This document shows, piece after piece, positions 28,253-37,334 of a DNA stretch of 64,000 bases. Location: the NCBI GenBank assembly GCA_026399875.1, contig JAPLQF010000020.1:55398-119397 (forward strand), written 5' to 3'. A program made the translations under genes and the position numbers. The notes under the pieces are model-generated. The model saw nothing but the letters and a program-made list of their open reading frames with translations. It was not told the origin of the DNA and made no database searches. Within the stretch, counting starts at the first letter, position 1. Each line of letters opens with the position of its first letter. The DNA comes from Burkholderiales bacterium (GTDB taxonomy: Bacteria > Pseudomonadota > Gammaproteobacteria > Burkholderiales > Burkholderiaceae_E).

Positions 28253-29224
28253 ATGCTCGCAGCCGCCATGAACTGGGTCGAGCGGATCGCGCCGGTGATC
28301 CGAATTGCACGCGGCCCGCATGTCGGTGACCTGCGCCTTGACCGCCGCAAGATCTTCATCCTGCCGACCCGCGCCGGGCTGATGTTCGGTCTGCTGCTGA
28401 TCATCATGTTGCTGACCTCGGTCAACTATGCGCTGTCGCTCGGCTATGCGCTGACCTTCCTGCTGGTCGGGGTGGGTCTGGTCTCGATGCTCCATACCTG
28501 GCGAAACCTGCTCGGCCTGACCTTGCGGGCGGGTCGCGCCGAACCGGTCCACGCCGGCGAACTCGCCGAGCTGGGCCTGATCCTGCACAACACCAAGGGC
28601 AGGGCACGCTATGCGATCGAACTGACTGTGCCCGGCAATGCACAGTCGACCCTCATCGATGTCGAAGCCGGTGTCGATCAGCTGATCGACGTGGCCTTGC
28701 CCACCGATCGACGCGGCTGGCAAACCGCCCCGCGAATGCGGCTGTCAACCCGCTGGCCGCTGGGCTTGTGGCAGGCCTGGGCCTGGTGGCATCCCCAGGT
28801 CCGGGTTCTGGTCCTGCCGCGGCTCGAAACACCGGCGGCGCCGCTTCCCGAATCGAGCTCGAGCGGCAATGAATTCAATGCTCGCGGACGCGGCGAAGAT
28901 GATTTCTCGGCAATCCGCAGCTTTCGCGAGGGTGACTCGACACGGCGGCTGGCCTGGAAGGCCATGGCGCGAAGCGGGCGGGACGATCTGCTGGTGCTCG
29001 AATTCGAGGGGGGCGGCGGCGGGCAGTTGTGGCTTGAATGGTCGGCCATGTCGGCGGTGCTGTCGCCAGAAGATCGACTCTCGCGGCTGACCCGCTGGGT
29101 CGTCGATGCCGAATCGGCCGGTCTGAGCTACGGACTGAGGCTGAACTCGGTCACGATTGATCGCGCCTCGGGCGCCAGTCATCGCGCCGAATGCCTGCAA
29201 GCCCTCGCGCTGGCGCAGGTCTGA
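28253..29224 (+). CDS. DUF58 domain membrane protein
   Basis: A 323-residue protein with two adjacent membrane segments near the N-terminus (RAGLMFGLLLIIMLLTS and YALTFLLVGVGLVSML) and the DUF58 signature ARGRGEDDFSAIRSFREGDSTRRLAWKAMARSG followed here in sequence (residues about 205-240). DUF58 proteins accompany MoxR ATPases and transglutaminases in envelope assembly or stress modules; the biochemical function is unknown. It begins 21 bp after moxR and ends 14 bp before the next start. Confidence 0.88.
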   Translation: MLAAAMNWVERIAPVIRIARGPHVGDLRLDRRKIFILPTRAGLMFGLLLIIMLLTSVNYALSLGYALTFLLVGVGLVSMLHTWRNLLGLTLRAGRAEPVHAGELAELGLILHNTKGRARYAIELTVPGNAQSTLIDVEAGVDQLIDVALPTDRRGWQTAPRMRLSTRWPLGLWQAWAWWHPQVRVLVLPRLETPAAPLPESSSSGNEFNARGRGEDDFSAIRSFREGDSTRRLAWKAMARSGRDDLLVLEFEGGGGGQLWLEWSAMSAVLSPEDRLSRLTRWVVDAESAGLSYGLRLNSVTIDRASGASHRAECLQALALAQV

Positions 29225-29238
29225 GCGAAGGCAAACCG

Positions 29239-31281
29239 ATGACAGGTTTTCGCGACCGAGGCGTGGTGCTTTCGATGCGGGTGATGGGCGGCACGCTCGG
29301 TGGCGTCTGGGAGCGCGAGCGTCGCGACACGCTCTTTCTGCTGGGAGCGATCGCCCTGGCTGTTGCACCTCAACTCTTCAATCTGCCGCTGTGGTGCGCG
29401 GCCGGCTTTTCAGGACTTTTCCTGTGGCGAACCGGACTGCTCTTTGCGGGCCGACCGCTTCCGGGAAAATTGACGAGCATTGCGGCTGCGGCTGCCTGCA
29501 CCGCCGGTGTCCTGGCCCAGTACGGCAGCCTGTTCGGACGCGAGGCAGGCGTCGCGCTGCTGGTGCTCTTCCTTGGCCTGAAGCTGATGGAGATGCGAGC
29601 CAGGCGCGATCACTTCGTCGTCATCTTCCTGTGCTTTTTCATCCTGGTGACCGGCTTTTTCGATTCGCAATCGATTTTGACCGCAGCGGCGAGCCTGCTT
29701 GCAGTTGTGGGACTGCTGGCTGCCCTCTTGACCATGCAGTTCGGCCAGCGCGAAGTCAGCCTGCGCCGACGATTGACCACAGTCGGGGTGATGCTGCTGC
29801 AGGCACTGCCGCTGGCAGCCGCTCTGTTCGTACTCTTTCCCCGGATCAATGGGCCTTTGTGGGGATTACCCGGCGACGCCCATTCAGGCAGCACCGGCAT
29901 GTCGGACACCATGTCGCCCGGGCAGATTTCCAATCTGGCCAGCAACGACGACGTGGCTTTTCGGGTGCAGTTCGAGGGACGTGCGCCGGCACAGTCGCAG
30001 ATGTACTGGCGCGGCCCGACGCTCGGCCATTTCGATGGCAAGGTCTGGCGCGCAGTGCAGGCCGACATCGGCCCGCGACCGGCAGCACAGGCCACCCTGC
30101 CCGAAGGCGGCGAAGCGCTTTACTACCGGACCACGCTGGAGCCGAATTCAAGGCGCTGGCTCTTCGCACTCGATGTGCCGGCCTCGGTACCCAGCGCACC
30201 CAACCTTGCGGTCTCGGTGACGCCCGATTTCGACATGCTGGCCGCCGAACCGCTGACGACTCGGACGCGTTTCAATGCGAGCGCTCGCCTCGCTGCCTTG
30301 ATCGGTTTGAACGAAACCCCGCTGTCGCTGCAGAACTGGCTGCAGCTGCCACCTGGACATCACCGCCGCACGCTTGAGCTTGCCTCGCGCTGGCGCAATG
30401 AAGAAGCCGATAACGGTGTACTGGTCAAGCGGGCCCTGGCGATGTTCCATGACGCCGACTTCCGCTATACGCTCAATCCACCGCTGCTTGAAGACAATCC
30501 GGTCGACCGGTTTCTGTTCGAGACCCGAGCCGGCTTTTGCGAACACTATTCAAGCGCCTTCGTCGTGCTGATGCGGGCGCTCGACATCCCTGCCCGTGTG
30601 GTCACCGGCTATCAGGGCGGCGAGGCGAATCCGGCAGACGACTACTGGATCGTGCGACAGGCGGATGCCCATGCCTGGGCCGAAGTCTGGCTCGCAGGAA
30701 AAGGCTGGGTGCGGATCGATCCGACCAGTGCGGTCGCACCCGAGCGGATCGAGAAGGGATCCGCCGCCCTGAACCGGCAGCGCGGCCTCGCCAGTGAGGG
30801 TCTGCCCAGCCTGGCCGATCTCGCCCTCTACCGTCATTTGCGGTTTTCGATCGACGCCGTCTCTCACGGCTGGAATCAATGGGTCCTGAGCTACGACAAA
30901 GGCCGCCAGAAGTCACTGCTGGGCAGCATCGGTCTCGATTCGACCCAGCCGCAGGAGATCGCCGCCGCGCTTGGCGTCGTTCTGGCGCTGGTGATCGCGG
31001 GCGTTGCACTCACCACCCTGCGTCCTTCGGTCAAGCGCGATGCGGTCGAGTCGGCCTACGACACCTTCTGCGCGAGGGTCGCTGCGATCGGTGCGCCCCG
31101 TCTGCAGGCCGAAACCGCCAGCCGATACCTCGAGCGCATTGATCCACTGCTCGAGCCAGACGATGCCGATCTCGCGCGGGAGATCGTCCTGACCTATTCG
31201 CAGCTGCGGTACGATCCGGGCACCTCCTCACCTGAACGGGTCCGCGACCTGCAACGTCTGGTCAAGGCCTTCAAACCCTGA
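29239..31281 (+). CDS. Membrane transglutaminase-like protein (TgpA/DUF3488 type)
   Basis: A 680-residue inner-membrane protein. About six N-terminal helices (residues 25-195) form the DUF3488 region, then a periplasmic transglutaminase-like domain with the complete Cys-His-Asp triad: GFCEHYSSAF (Cys434), DAHAWAEVW and VRIDPTSAV. One further helix (VVLALVIAGVALTTL) precedes a short cytoplasmic tail. P. aeruginosa TgpA of this type is essential. The ATG at 29239 with GAAGG before it is preferred over an in-frame ATG at 29191 inside the DUF58 gene. Its stop overlaps the next start (TGATG). Confidence 0.92.
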   Translation: MTGFRDRGVVLSMRVMGGTLGGVWERERRDTLFLLGAIALAVAPQLFNLPLWCAAGFSGLFLWRTGLLFAGRPLPGKLTSIAAAAACTAGVLAQYGSLFGREAGVALLVLFLGLKLMEMRARRDHFVVIFLCFFILVTGFFDSQSILTAAASLLAVVGLLAALLTMQFGQREVSLRRRLTTVGVMLLQALPLAAALFVLFPRINGPLWGLPGDAHSGSTGMSDTMSPGQISNLASNDDVAFRVQFEGRAPAQSQMYWRGPTLGHFDGKVWRAVQADIGPRPAAQATLPEGGEALYYRTTLEPNSRRWLFALDVPASVPSAPNLAVSVTPDFDMLAAEPLTTRTRFNASARLAALIGLNETPLSLQNWLQLPPGHHRRTLELASRWRNEEADNGVLVKRALAMFHDADFRYTLNPPLLEDNPVDRFLFETRAGFCEHYSSAFVVLMRALDIPARVVTGYQGGEANPADDYWIVRQADAHAWAEVWLAGKGWVRIDPTSAVAPERIEKGSAALNRQRGLASEGLPSLADLALYRHLRFSIDAVSHGWNQWVLSYDKGRQKSLLGSIGLDSTQPQEIAAALGVVLALVIAGVALTTLRPSVKRDAVESAYDTFCARVAAIGAPRLQAETASRYLERIDPLLEPDDADLAREIVLTYSQLRYDPGTSSPERVRDLQRLVKAFKP

Positions 31282-32330
31282 TGCAAGAGTTCTGCGCGGC
31301 GCGCCGCTGGCTTGCCGCTCTGATCCTGGTTCTTCCGGTTTGCACGCTGCAGGCTGCGCCGCCTGCGAGCAGCGGCTGGGCGAGCCGCCCGGAAGTCGTC
31401 GAGTTCGTTCGCGAGATGGTCGACAAACATGGCTTCGACCAGGCTGGCCTGATCGATGTCTTCGATCGCACCCGCACCGCCGACCTCGCGCTCAAGCTGA
31501 TTGCCCCACCCCCTGCGACCGGCAAGCGCTCGTGGTCGGCCTACCGTGCCCGCTTTGTCGAACCGGTCCGGATTCGCGATGGCCTGCGCTTCTGGCGCGA
31601 GCAGGCTGACCCGATCCGGCGAGCTTCCGAACGCTTTGGCGTACCGCAGGAGATCATCGTTGCAATCATCGGTGTCGAAACGGTCTATGGCCGCAACACC
31701 GGTGATTTCAAGGTCATGGACGCGCTCACCACGCTGGCCTTCGACTATCCGCGCCGCGCGCCCTTCTTTCGCGAGGAGCTCGAGCAGTTCCTGCTGCTCA
31801 GCCGAGATGCTGCGGTCGATCCGCTGCAGTGGCGCGGCTCGTATGCCGGTGCGATCGGTCTGCCGCAATTCATGCCCGGCAGCATCCGTCGCCATGCGAT
31901 CGACTTCGACGGCGACGGCCGTGTCGATCTGCGCACAAGCGCCAGCGATGCGGTCGGCAGCGTCGCGCGCTTTCTGTCGAATCATGGCTGGCGGCCGGGC
32001 GAGCCGACGTATTTTCAGGCGATCGTCGAAGACGAGGCTCGCGCTCGGCCAGCGGTCGAGGCAGGTGTGCCCCCGAAATTGAGCCTGACCGAACTTGCCG
32101 CACTCGGCGTGAGCAGCCCGCAATCGATTGCCGGCGCAGAGCCGCTGTCACTGATCGATTTGCCCGACGGCGACAAGCCCACCCAGTATGTGCTGGGCAC
32201 GAACAACTTCTGGGTGATCACCCGCTACAACCGGTCCTATTTCTATGCCATGTCGGTGATCGACCTGGCACGGGCGCTCAAGGACGCGGCCAATGCGCCT
32301 CAGCCGGGGAAAAGGCCGGTCGAGAGATAG
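31281..32330 (+). CDS. mltB: Membrane-bound lytic murein transglycosylase B
   Basis: Cleaves peptidoglycan to 1,6-anhydromuropeptides. The 349-residue precursor has a signal sequence (WLAALILVLPVCTLQA); the Cys in it has no clear lipobox (VCTLQA), so lipoprotein status is doubtful. The catalytic Glu is in AIIGVETVYGRNTG, with GLPQFMPGSIRRHAIDFDGDG and NHGWRPGEP typical of the MltB family. The C-terminal peptidoglycan-contacting part has YVLGTNNFWVITRYNRS. Overlaps the preceding stop by one base, and its 3' end overlaps convergent cysM by 31 bp. Confidence 0.93.
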   Translation: MQEFCAARRWLAALILVLPVCTLQAAPPASSGWASRPEVVEFVREMVDKHGFDQAGLIDVFDRTRTADLALKLIAPPPATGKRSWSAYRARFVEPVRIRDGLRFWREQADPIRRASERFGVPQEIIVAIIGVETVYGRNTGDFKVMDALTTLAFDYPRRAPFFREELEQFLLLSRDAAVDPLQWRGSYAGAIGLPQFMPGSIRRHAIDFDGDGRVDLRTSASDAVGSVARFLSNHGWRPGEPTYFQAIVEDEARARPAVEAGVPPKLSLTELAALGVSSPQSIAGAEPLSLIDLPDGDKPTQYVLGTNNFWVITRYNRSYFYAMSVIDLARALKDAANAPQPGKRPVER

Positions 32331-33220
32331 CGGTCACCGCGATCACACACAATGAACACAATCGTGGCGTTGTCGACTTCCTCGGCGATGCGAAGCGCGA
32401 TGCAGCAGGCGCCTGCCGCAGACGGGCCGCAGAAGATTCCCTCTTCAGCCGCGAGGCGCCGGGCCATGGCCTCGGCATCGGCCTGCGACACGAACTCGAT
32501 CCGATCGACCATCGCATGCCGGTAAATCCTGGGCAGGTAGGCCTCGGGCCACTTGCGGATCCCGGCAATCGATGACCCTTCGTCGGGCTGCGCGCCGATG
32601 ATCTGCACCTGCGGATTTTGCGACTTGAGGTAACGCGAGACGCCGGTGATCGTGCCGGTGGTGCCCATGGCAGAGACGAAATGCGTGACCTGACCGGCGG
32701 TGTCCTGCCAGATCTCCGGGCCGGTGGTCTCGAAATGCGCCGCCCAGTTGTCGTCGTTGGAAAACTGGTCGAGCACCCGCCCCTTGCCCTCGGCCTGCAT
32801 CGCATCGGCCAGGTCGCGGGCATGTTCCATCCCCTGCTCTTTGCTCACCAGGACCAGTTCGGCGCCGAAAGCCTTCATGGTCTGACGCCGCTCGACCGAG
32901 AGGTTGTCGGGCATGATCAGGACCATGCGATAGCCCTTGATGGCCGCCGCCATGGCCAGCGCGATGCCGGTATTGCCCGAGGTCGCCTCGATCAGGGTGT
33001 CGCCGGGACGGATCTCGCCGCGCGCCTCGGCCCGGGCGATCATCGCGATCGCCGGCCGATCCTTGACCGAGCCGGCCGGATTATCGCCTTCGAGCTTGCC
33101 GAGAATCACATTGCCGCGACGCGCCTGGGCCTCACCCGGAATGCGCTGCAGGCGAACCAGCGGCGTGCGGCCGATCACGGCATCGATGGTGGGGTAGTGC
33201 TGTCGTGCGGGTGTGTTCAT
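32300..33220 (-). CDS. cysM: Cysteine synthase B
   Basis: PLP-dependent O-acetylserine sulfhydrylase that can use thiosulfate as well as sulfide. The 306-residue product has the PLP lysine in NPAGSVKDRPA (Lys53), the substrate loop EATSGNTGIALAMA, the phosphate-cup motif AMGTTGTITGVSRYL and CGPSAAGAC near the C-terminus. CysM rather than CysK is favoured by LEGDNPAGSVKDR and YLSTGLFPG. Its ATG overlaps the oxyR stop (ATGA), so cysteine synthesis is tied to the peroxide regulator. Confidence 0.95.
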   Translation of the reverse strand: MNTPARQHYPTIDAVIGRTPLVRLQRIPGEAQARRGNVILGKLEGDNPAGSVKDRPAIAMIARAEARGEIRPGDTLIEATSGNTGIALAMAAAIKGYRMVLIMPDNLSVERRQTMKAFGAELVLVSKEQGMEHARDLADAMQAEGKGRVLDQFSNDDNWAAHFETTGPEIWQDTAGQVTHFVSAMGTTGTITGVSRYLKSQNPQVQIIGAQPDEGSSIAGIRKWPEAYLPRIYRHAMVDRIEFVSQADAEAMARRLAAEEGIFCGPSAAGACCIALRIAEEVDNATIVFIVCDRGDRYLSTGLFPG

Positions 33221-34167
33221 CGAACGGTCGCCAATTTGAGGATGCCGGGCAGATCGGAATTCAGGATCGAATCGCGCAGCGCATCGATGGCTGCGAGTCG
33301 GGTGAAGCTGCGCCGCCAGGCCAGCACCACCCGGCGGGTCGGCGGCGGCGGCGCGAAAGGCACATAGGCGAGCAGGCCATCTTCACGGGCGGTGCCCGCC
33401 AGTACGGACGCGGGTTGCGAGAGCCAGGGCAGGACCGTGATGCCGATGCCTGAAGCGACCATGTGCCGGATGGTTTCGAGCGAAGACCCCTCGAAGGTCT
33501 TCTGGATGCCGCCGCTGGCCTGCGAGTAACGCGACAGCTCGGGACAGACCTCAAGGACCTGGTCGCGAAAGCAGTGACCCGCGCCCAGCAGCAGCATGGT
33601 CTGCTGTTTGAGTTCGACCGATGAGATCGACTCGCGCTGCGCCCAGGGATGGCTGCAGGGGACAGCCACAACGAAAGGCTCCTCATAGAGCGGGCAGCTG
33701 TCAAAGCCCTGGTCGGGGAAGGGCTCGGCCATGATCGCGACATCGATGTCGCCCTGACGCAGCAGCTCGATCAGCCGGACCGTAAAGTTTTCCTGCAGCA
33801 GCAGTGGCATCTGTGGCGCGTCGCTGATGATGCGGGGCATGACCAGCGGCAGCAGATAGGGGCCGATGGTGTAAATGATGCCCAGACGCAGCGCACCGGC
33901 GAGCGGATCGACACCATGGCGGGCAATCTCGCGGATGGTCCCGGTCTCGTCGAGTACGCGCTGCGCCTGCTCGACCACCTGCCGACCGACCGGCGTCACA
34001 CTGACCTCGGCGCCACCCCGCTCGAAAAGCAGCACGCCAAGTTCCTGCTCGAGCTTGCGCACGCCGACCGAAAGCGTCGGTTGGCTCACATGGCAAGCCT
34101 CAGCGGCCCGTCCGAAGTGAAGCTCTCGAGCGACCGCGACGATGTACTTGAGTTCGGTCAGCGTCAT
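33217..34167 (-). CDS. oxyR: Hydrogen peroxide-sensing LysR regulator OxyR
   Basis: A 316-residue LysR protein starting MTLTELKYIVAVARELHFGRA. Winged helix with CHVSQPTLSVGVRKLEQEL. The redox segment GAGHCFRDQVLEVCPE puts cysteines exactly at residues 199 and 208, the pair that forms the sensing disulfide in E. coli OxyR, so the regulator identity is well supported. The frame continues to 34506 but without similarity. It is co-translated with cysM and lies two genes from recG, a common betaproteobacterial neighbour. An 87-bp divergent region separates it from the next gene and probably holds its autoregulatory site; no exact OxyR box was recognised. Confidence 0.95.
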   Translation of the reverse strand: MTLTELKYIVAVARELHFGRAAEACHVSQPTLSVGVRKLEQELGVLLFERGGAEVSVTPVGRQVVEQAQRVLDETGTIREIARHGVDPLAGALRLGIIYTIGPYLLPLVMPRIISDAPQMPLLLQENFTVRLIELLRQGDIDVAIMAEPFPDQGFDSCPLYEEPFVVAVPCSHPWAQRESISSVELKQQTMLLLGAGHCFRDQVLEVCPELSRYSQASGGIQKTFEGSSLETIRHMVASGIGITVLPWLSQPASVLAGTAREDGLLAYVPFAPPPPTRRVVLAWRRSFTRLAAIDALRDSILNSDLPGILKLATVR

Positions 34168-34254
34168 GCGCCAAATTCTAGCAGCGGCAGGCCCGCAGCC
34201 CGGCGTGCGATCATCCGGCCCGTCAAGCCACCCCCAACCCGACACAAGCCCGCC

Positions 34255-34788
34255 ATGCCGACCATTCCATATATGCCTGCTGATCTTGCCGAGCCGCGCG
34301 AGATCGTCGAAGTCATCCGCGCCCGCCGCGGCGGCACGCTGCAGCATCTCGACAGAATCCTGCTGCATAGCCCGCCAGTGGCCGCCGGCTGGAACGCCCT
34401 GCTGGGGTCGGTGCGCCGAGACATGACCCTGAGCCCGAAGCTGCGCGAGCTCGCAATGTGCGCGGTGGCCATGCTCAACGATGCCGAGTACGAATGGTTT
34501 CACCATGCACCGCTGCTGATCGAGGCCGGCGCGACGCCGGCGCAGATGACCGCGCTTCGCGACCCGATCGCGGCACTGAAAAACGACAAGCTCTTTGATG
34601 CTGCCGAGCGCGCCGCGCTGGCACTCACCATCGAGATGACCCGCACCATCAAAGTCAGCCCGCAGACCATGGCCGCCGTCAAAGCGGTCCTGCCTGATGA
34701 CCGCCAGGTGTTCGAGCTGGTGATGACGATCGCGGCCTACAACATGGTGTCGCGGGTGCTGGTGGCCACCGGCATCGAGATCGAGTGA
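34255..34788 (+). CDS. Carboxymuconolactone decarboxylase family protein without CxxC
   Basis: A 177-residue protein with the CMD core LREL...AEYEWFHHAPLLIEAGA and the later helix AALALTIEMTRTI. AhpD-type peroxidase relatives need a CxxC pair; here a single Cys (AMCAVAML) is present, so thiol peroxidase activity is not expected. The start is ATG 34255; the frame further upstream is antisense to oxyR. Divergent from oxyR, it may be an oxidative-stress or aromatic-degradation function under OxyR control, but the sequence alone does not decide. Confidence 0.78.
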   Translation: MPTIPYMPADLAEPREIVEVIRARRGGTLQHLDRILLHSPPVAAGWNALLGSVRRDMTLSPKLRELAMCAVAMLNDAEYEWFHHAPLLIEAGATPAQMTALRDPIAALKNDKLFDAAERAALALTIEMTRTIKVSPQTMAAVKAVLPDDRQVFELVMTIAAYNMVSRVLVATGIEIE

Positions 34789-34830
34789 TCGCGGGCGGCT
34801 GAGACGCGTCGGCAGACCGAACCCGCCGCC

Positions 34831-36837
34831 TCAGGCTTTCAGGAACTCCTCGCGACCCGCCAGCCAGCGGGCCAGATGCGCGTCGACTCGCCGAGGGGGA
34901 CCGGCGAGCATCGCGTCGGCTTCGATGCGCGCCTCATCAACCAGATCGGCATCACGTTCGAGGTCGGCAAATCGCAGCAGGGCCAGCCCCGACTGGCGCG
35001 CGCCCAGAAATTCACCCGGACCACGCAGCAGCAGATCGCGGCGGGCGACCTCGAAGCCGTCGGTGGTCTCGTACATGGTCTTGAGCCGTTCGCGGGCATT
35101 GGCCGACAGCGGCGGGCGATACAGCAGCACGCACACGCTTTGCGCGCTGCCGCGGCCGACCCGCCCGCGCAGCTGATGCAGTTGCGACAGGCCGAAGCGC
35201 TCGGCATGTTCGATCACCATCAGCGAGGCGTTGGGCACATCGACACCCACCTCAATCACGGTGGTGGCCACCAGCAGATCGATCTCGCCGCGCACGAAGG
35301 CGTCCATGGTGGCGGCCTTCTCGGCCACCGGCAGCCGGCCATGGATCAGGCCGACACGCAGATCGGCGAGTTCGGCCGACAGCGATTCGAAGGCATCGAT
35401 CGCGGTCTGCAGATCGAGGGTTTCGGACTCTTCGATCAGCGGGCAGACCCAGTAGACCTGCCGGCCCTGCGCCACCGCCGCCCGCACCCGCTCGACCACC
35501 TCTGCATGGCGCGACTGGGTGACAAGTTTGGTGATCACCGGCGTGCGACCCGGCGGCAGCTCGTCAATGACCGAGACATCCAGGTCGGCGTAATAACTCA
35601 TTGCGAGCGTACGCGGGATCGGTGTCGCGCTCATCATCAGCTGGTGCGGCAAGGCATCGCCGCGGGTGGCCCGCAGGGCCAGGCGCTGCGCGACACCGAA
35701 GCGATGCTGCTCGTCGACGATCGCCAGACCGAGCGTCGGCAACTCGACCGACTCTTCGACCAGCGCGTGCGTTCCGACCAGCAGATCGACCTCGCCGGCG
35801 GCGGCCAGGGCCCGCACCTTCTTCTTGGCCGAGGCGGTGAGCGAACCCGACAGCCAGGCCACCCGCACGCCCAGTGGCTCGAGCCAGGGGCCGAGCTTTC
35901 GAAAGTGCTGCTCGGCGAGGATTTCGGTGGGCGCCATCAGCGCGGCCTGTCGACCGCTGCCGATCGCCTGCATGGCGGCCAGTGCCGCCACCACCGTCTT
36001 GCCACTGCCGACATCGCCCTGCAAAAGACGGTTCATCGGCTCGCTGCCGGCAAGGTCGCGCGAGATCTCGTGCCAGGCACGCGTCTGAGCGCCGGTGAGC
36101 GCGAAGGGCAGCGCCGCCAGCAGACGCTGGGTCTGGGCATGATCGGGCAGGGGCACCGCACGCTGGCCGGCACGGGCGGCACGGGCTCGCTTGAGTGACA
36201 GTTGCTGTGCGAGCAGTTCCTCGAAGGCCAGGCGCCGGCAGGCCGGATGCGTGCGGTCCTCGATCGCCGACAGGGGTGTCTCCGGCGGCGGCTGATGCAG
36301 CAGACGCAGCGAAGGCATGAGTGCGGGCAGCCCAAGCCGCTCGGCACATCCGGGGCGAAGCGTATCGGCCCAGTCGGTGCGGGCCAGCGCCTCGAGGATG
36401 GTGCGGCGCAGATCGGACTGACCGATGCCGGCCACCGTCGGATAGACCGGCGTGAGCGTTGCAGGCAGCCGATCGGCGCCACCCAGCATCCGGTAGCGCG
36501 GATGAACCATCTCAAGTCCGAAGAGGCCACCACGCACCTCGCCCATGGCACGCAGGCGGCGGCCGACCGCGAGCTGAGCAACCTGAGACCCGTAGAAATT
36601 CAGAAAGCGAAGACCGATGCGACCACTGCCGTCATCGAGCTCGACCTGCAGCATGCGCCGCGGTCGGGTCACGATCTCGTTGCTGCGGACCTCGCCGGCC
36701 ACCTGGGCGGTCTCGCCGGGTGCCACGTCGGCGATCGCGACGATGCGGGTCTCGTCTTCGTAACGCAGGGGCAGATGAAGCAGGAGGTCGGCCTCGGTGC
36801 GGATGCCGAGCCGCGCGAACTTGCCGAGGTCGGTCAC
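34831..36837 (-). CDS. recG: ATP-dependent DNA helicase RecG
   Basis: Reverses stalled replication forks and branch-migrates Holliday junctions. From GTG 36837 (MTDLGKFARLGIRTEADLL when read as Met) the product is 668 residues; a frame to 36945 runs over ridA and is rejected. The wedge/OB region contains LPLRYEDET and LRFLNFYGSQ, followed by motif I GDVGSGKT, DEQHRFGV (DEXH box), MSATPIPRTLAMS, TVIEVGVDVPNA and QLRGRVGRG. It starts 13 bp after the ridA stop. Slightly shorter than E. coli RecG (693). Confidence 0.95.
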   Translation of the reverse strand: MTDLGKFARLGIRTEADLLLHLPLRYEDETRIVAIADVAPGETAQVAGEVRSNEIVTRPRRMLQVELDDGSGRIGLRFLNFYGSQVAQLAVGRRLRAMGEVRGGLFGLEMVHPRYRMLGGADRLPATLTPVYPTVAGIGQSDLRRTILEALARTDWADTLRPGCAERLGLPALMPSLRLLHQPPPETPLSAIEDRTHPACRRLAFEELLAQQLSLKRARAARAGQRAVPLPDHAQTQRLLAALPFALTGAQTRAWHEISRDLAGSEPMNRLLQGDVGSGKTVVAALAAMQAIGSGRQAALMAPTEILAEQHFRKLGPWLEPLGVRVAWLSGSLTASAKKKVRALAAAGEVDLLVGTHALVEESVELPTLGLAIVDEQHRFGVAQRLALRATRGDALPHQLMMSATPIPRTLAMSYYADLDVSVIDELPPGRTPVITKLVTQSRHAEVVERVRAAVAQGRQVYWVCPLIEESETLDLQTAIDAFESLSAELADLRVGLIHGRLPVAEKAATMDAFVRGEIDLLVATTVIEVGVDVPNASLMVIEHAERFGLSQLHQLRGRVGRGSAQSVCVLLYRPPLSANARERLKTMYETTDGFEVARRDLLLRGPGEFLGARQSGLALLRFADLERDADLVDEARIEADAMLAGPPRRVDAHLARWLAGREEFLKA

Positions 36838-36850
36838 CGCAACCGAGAGA

Positions 36851-37234
36851 TCAGGCCAGCACCATGATCGCTTCGGCCTCGAAGAGCGCGCCTCGCGGCA
36901 GGCTCGCCACACCGACGGTCGAGCGCGCCGGATAGGGCTGCGCAAAGTAGGTCTGCATGATCTCGTTGGCCTTGGGAAAGTCGGCCAGATCGGTCAGAAA
37001 GAGCGTGAGTTTGACCACGTCGGTGAGCGAGCCGCCGGCGGCCTCGGTCACCGCCAACATGTTCTGGAAGGCACGATGAACCTGCGCCTCAAAGCCGCCC
37101 TCGACCAGTTGGCCGCTCACCGGGTCGAGCGCAATCTGACCTGACAGATAGACCGTGCTGCCGACCCTGACCGCCTGCGAATAGGGGCCGATGGCGGCTG
37201 GGGCGCTGGCGCTCGATACGATGGACTTGCTCAT
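36851..37234 (-). CDS. ridA: RidA family deaminase (YjgF/UK114)
   Basis: Hydrolyses reactive 2-aminoacrylate and related enamines made by PLP dehydratases. The 127-residue sequence has [38 protein letters not shown] and [22 protein letters not shown], in which the conserved Arg of the RST motif binds the substrate carboxylate. A GGAG-like site (GAGTCCGCCC preceding) is weak. Likely co-transcribed with recG. Annotated as the general RidA group because subgroup assignment needs alignment. Confidence 0.93.
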   Translation of the reverse strand: MSKSIVSSASAPAAIGPYSQAVRVGSTVYLSGQIALDPVSGQLVEGGFEAQVHRAFQNMLAVTEAAGGSLTDVVKLTLFLTDLADFPKANEIMQTYFAQPYPARSTVGVASLPRGALFEAEAIMVLA

Positions 37235-37334
37235 GGGCGGACTCCGTAAGGGATCTGCCGATGTTAGCCCAAGCGGGAAGACCCGCCGCCGACCCGTCCC
37301 GGGCAGGGCCGGACGGGCCAGGAGCAGACCGGCC

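Noticed and set aside
34255..34788. AhpD alkylhydroperoxidase
   Set aside because: Tempting beside oxyR, but the CxxC redox pair of AhpD is absent.
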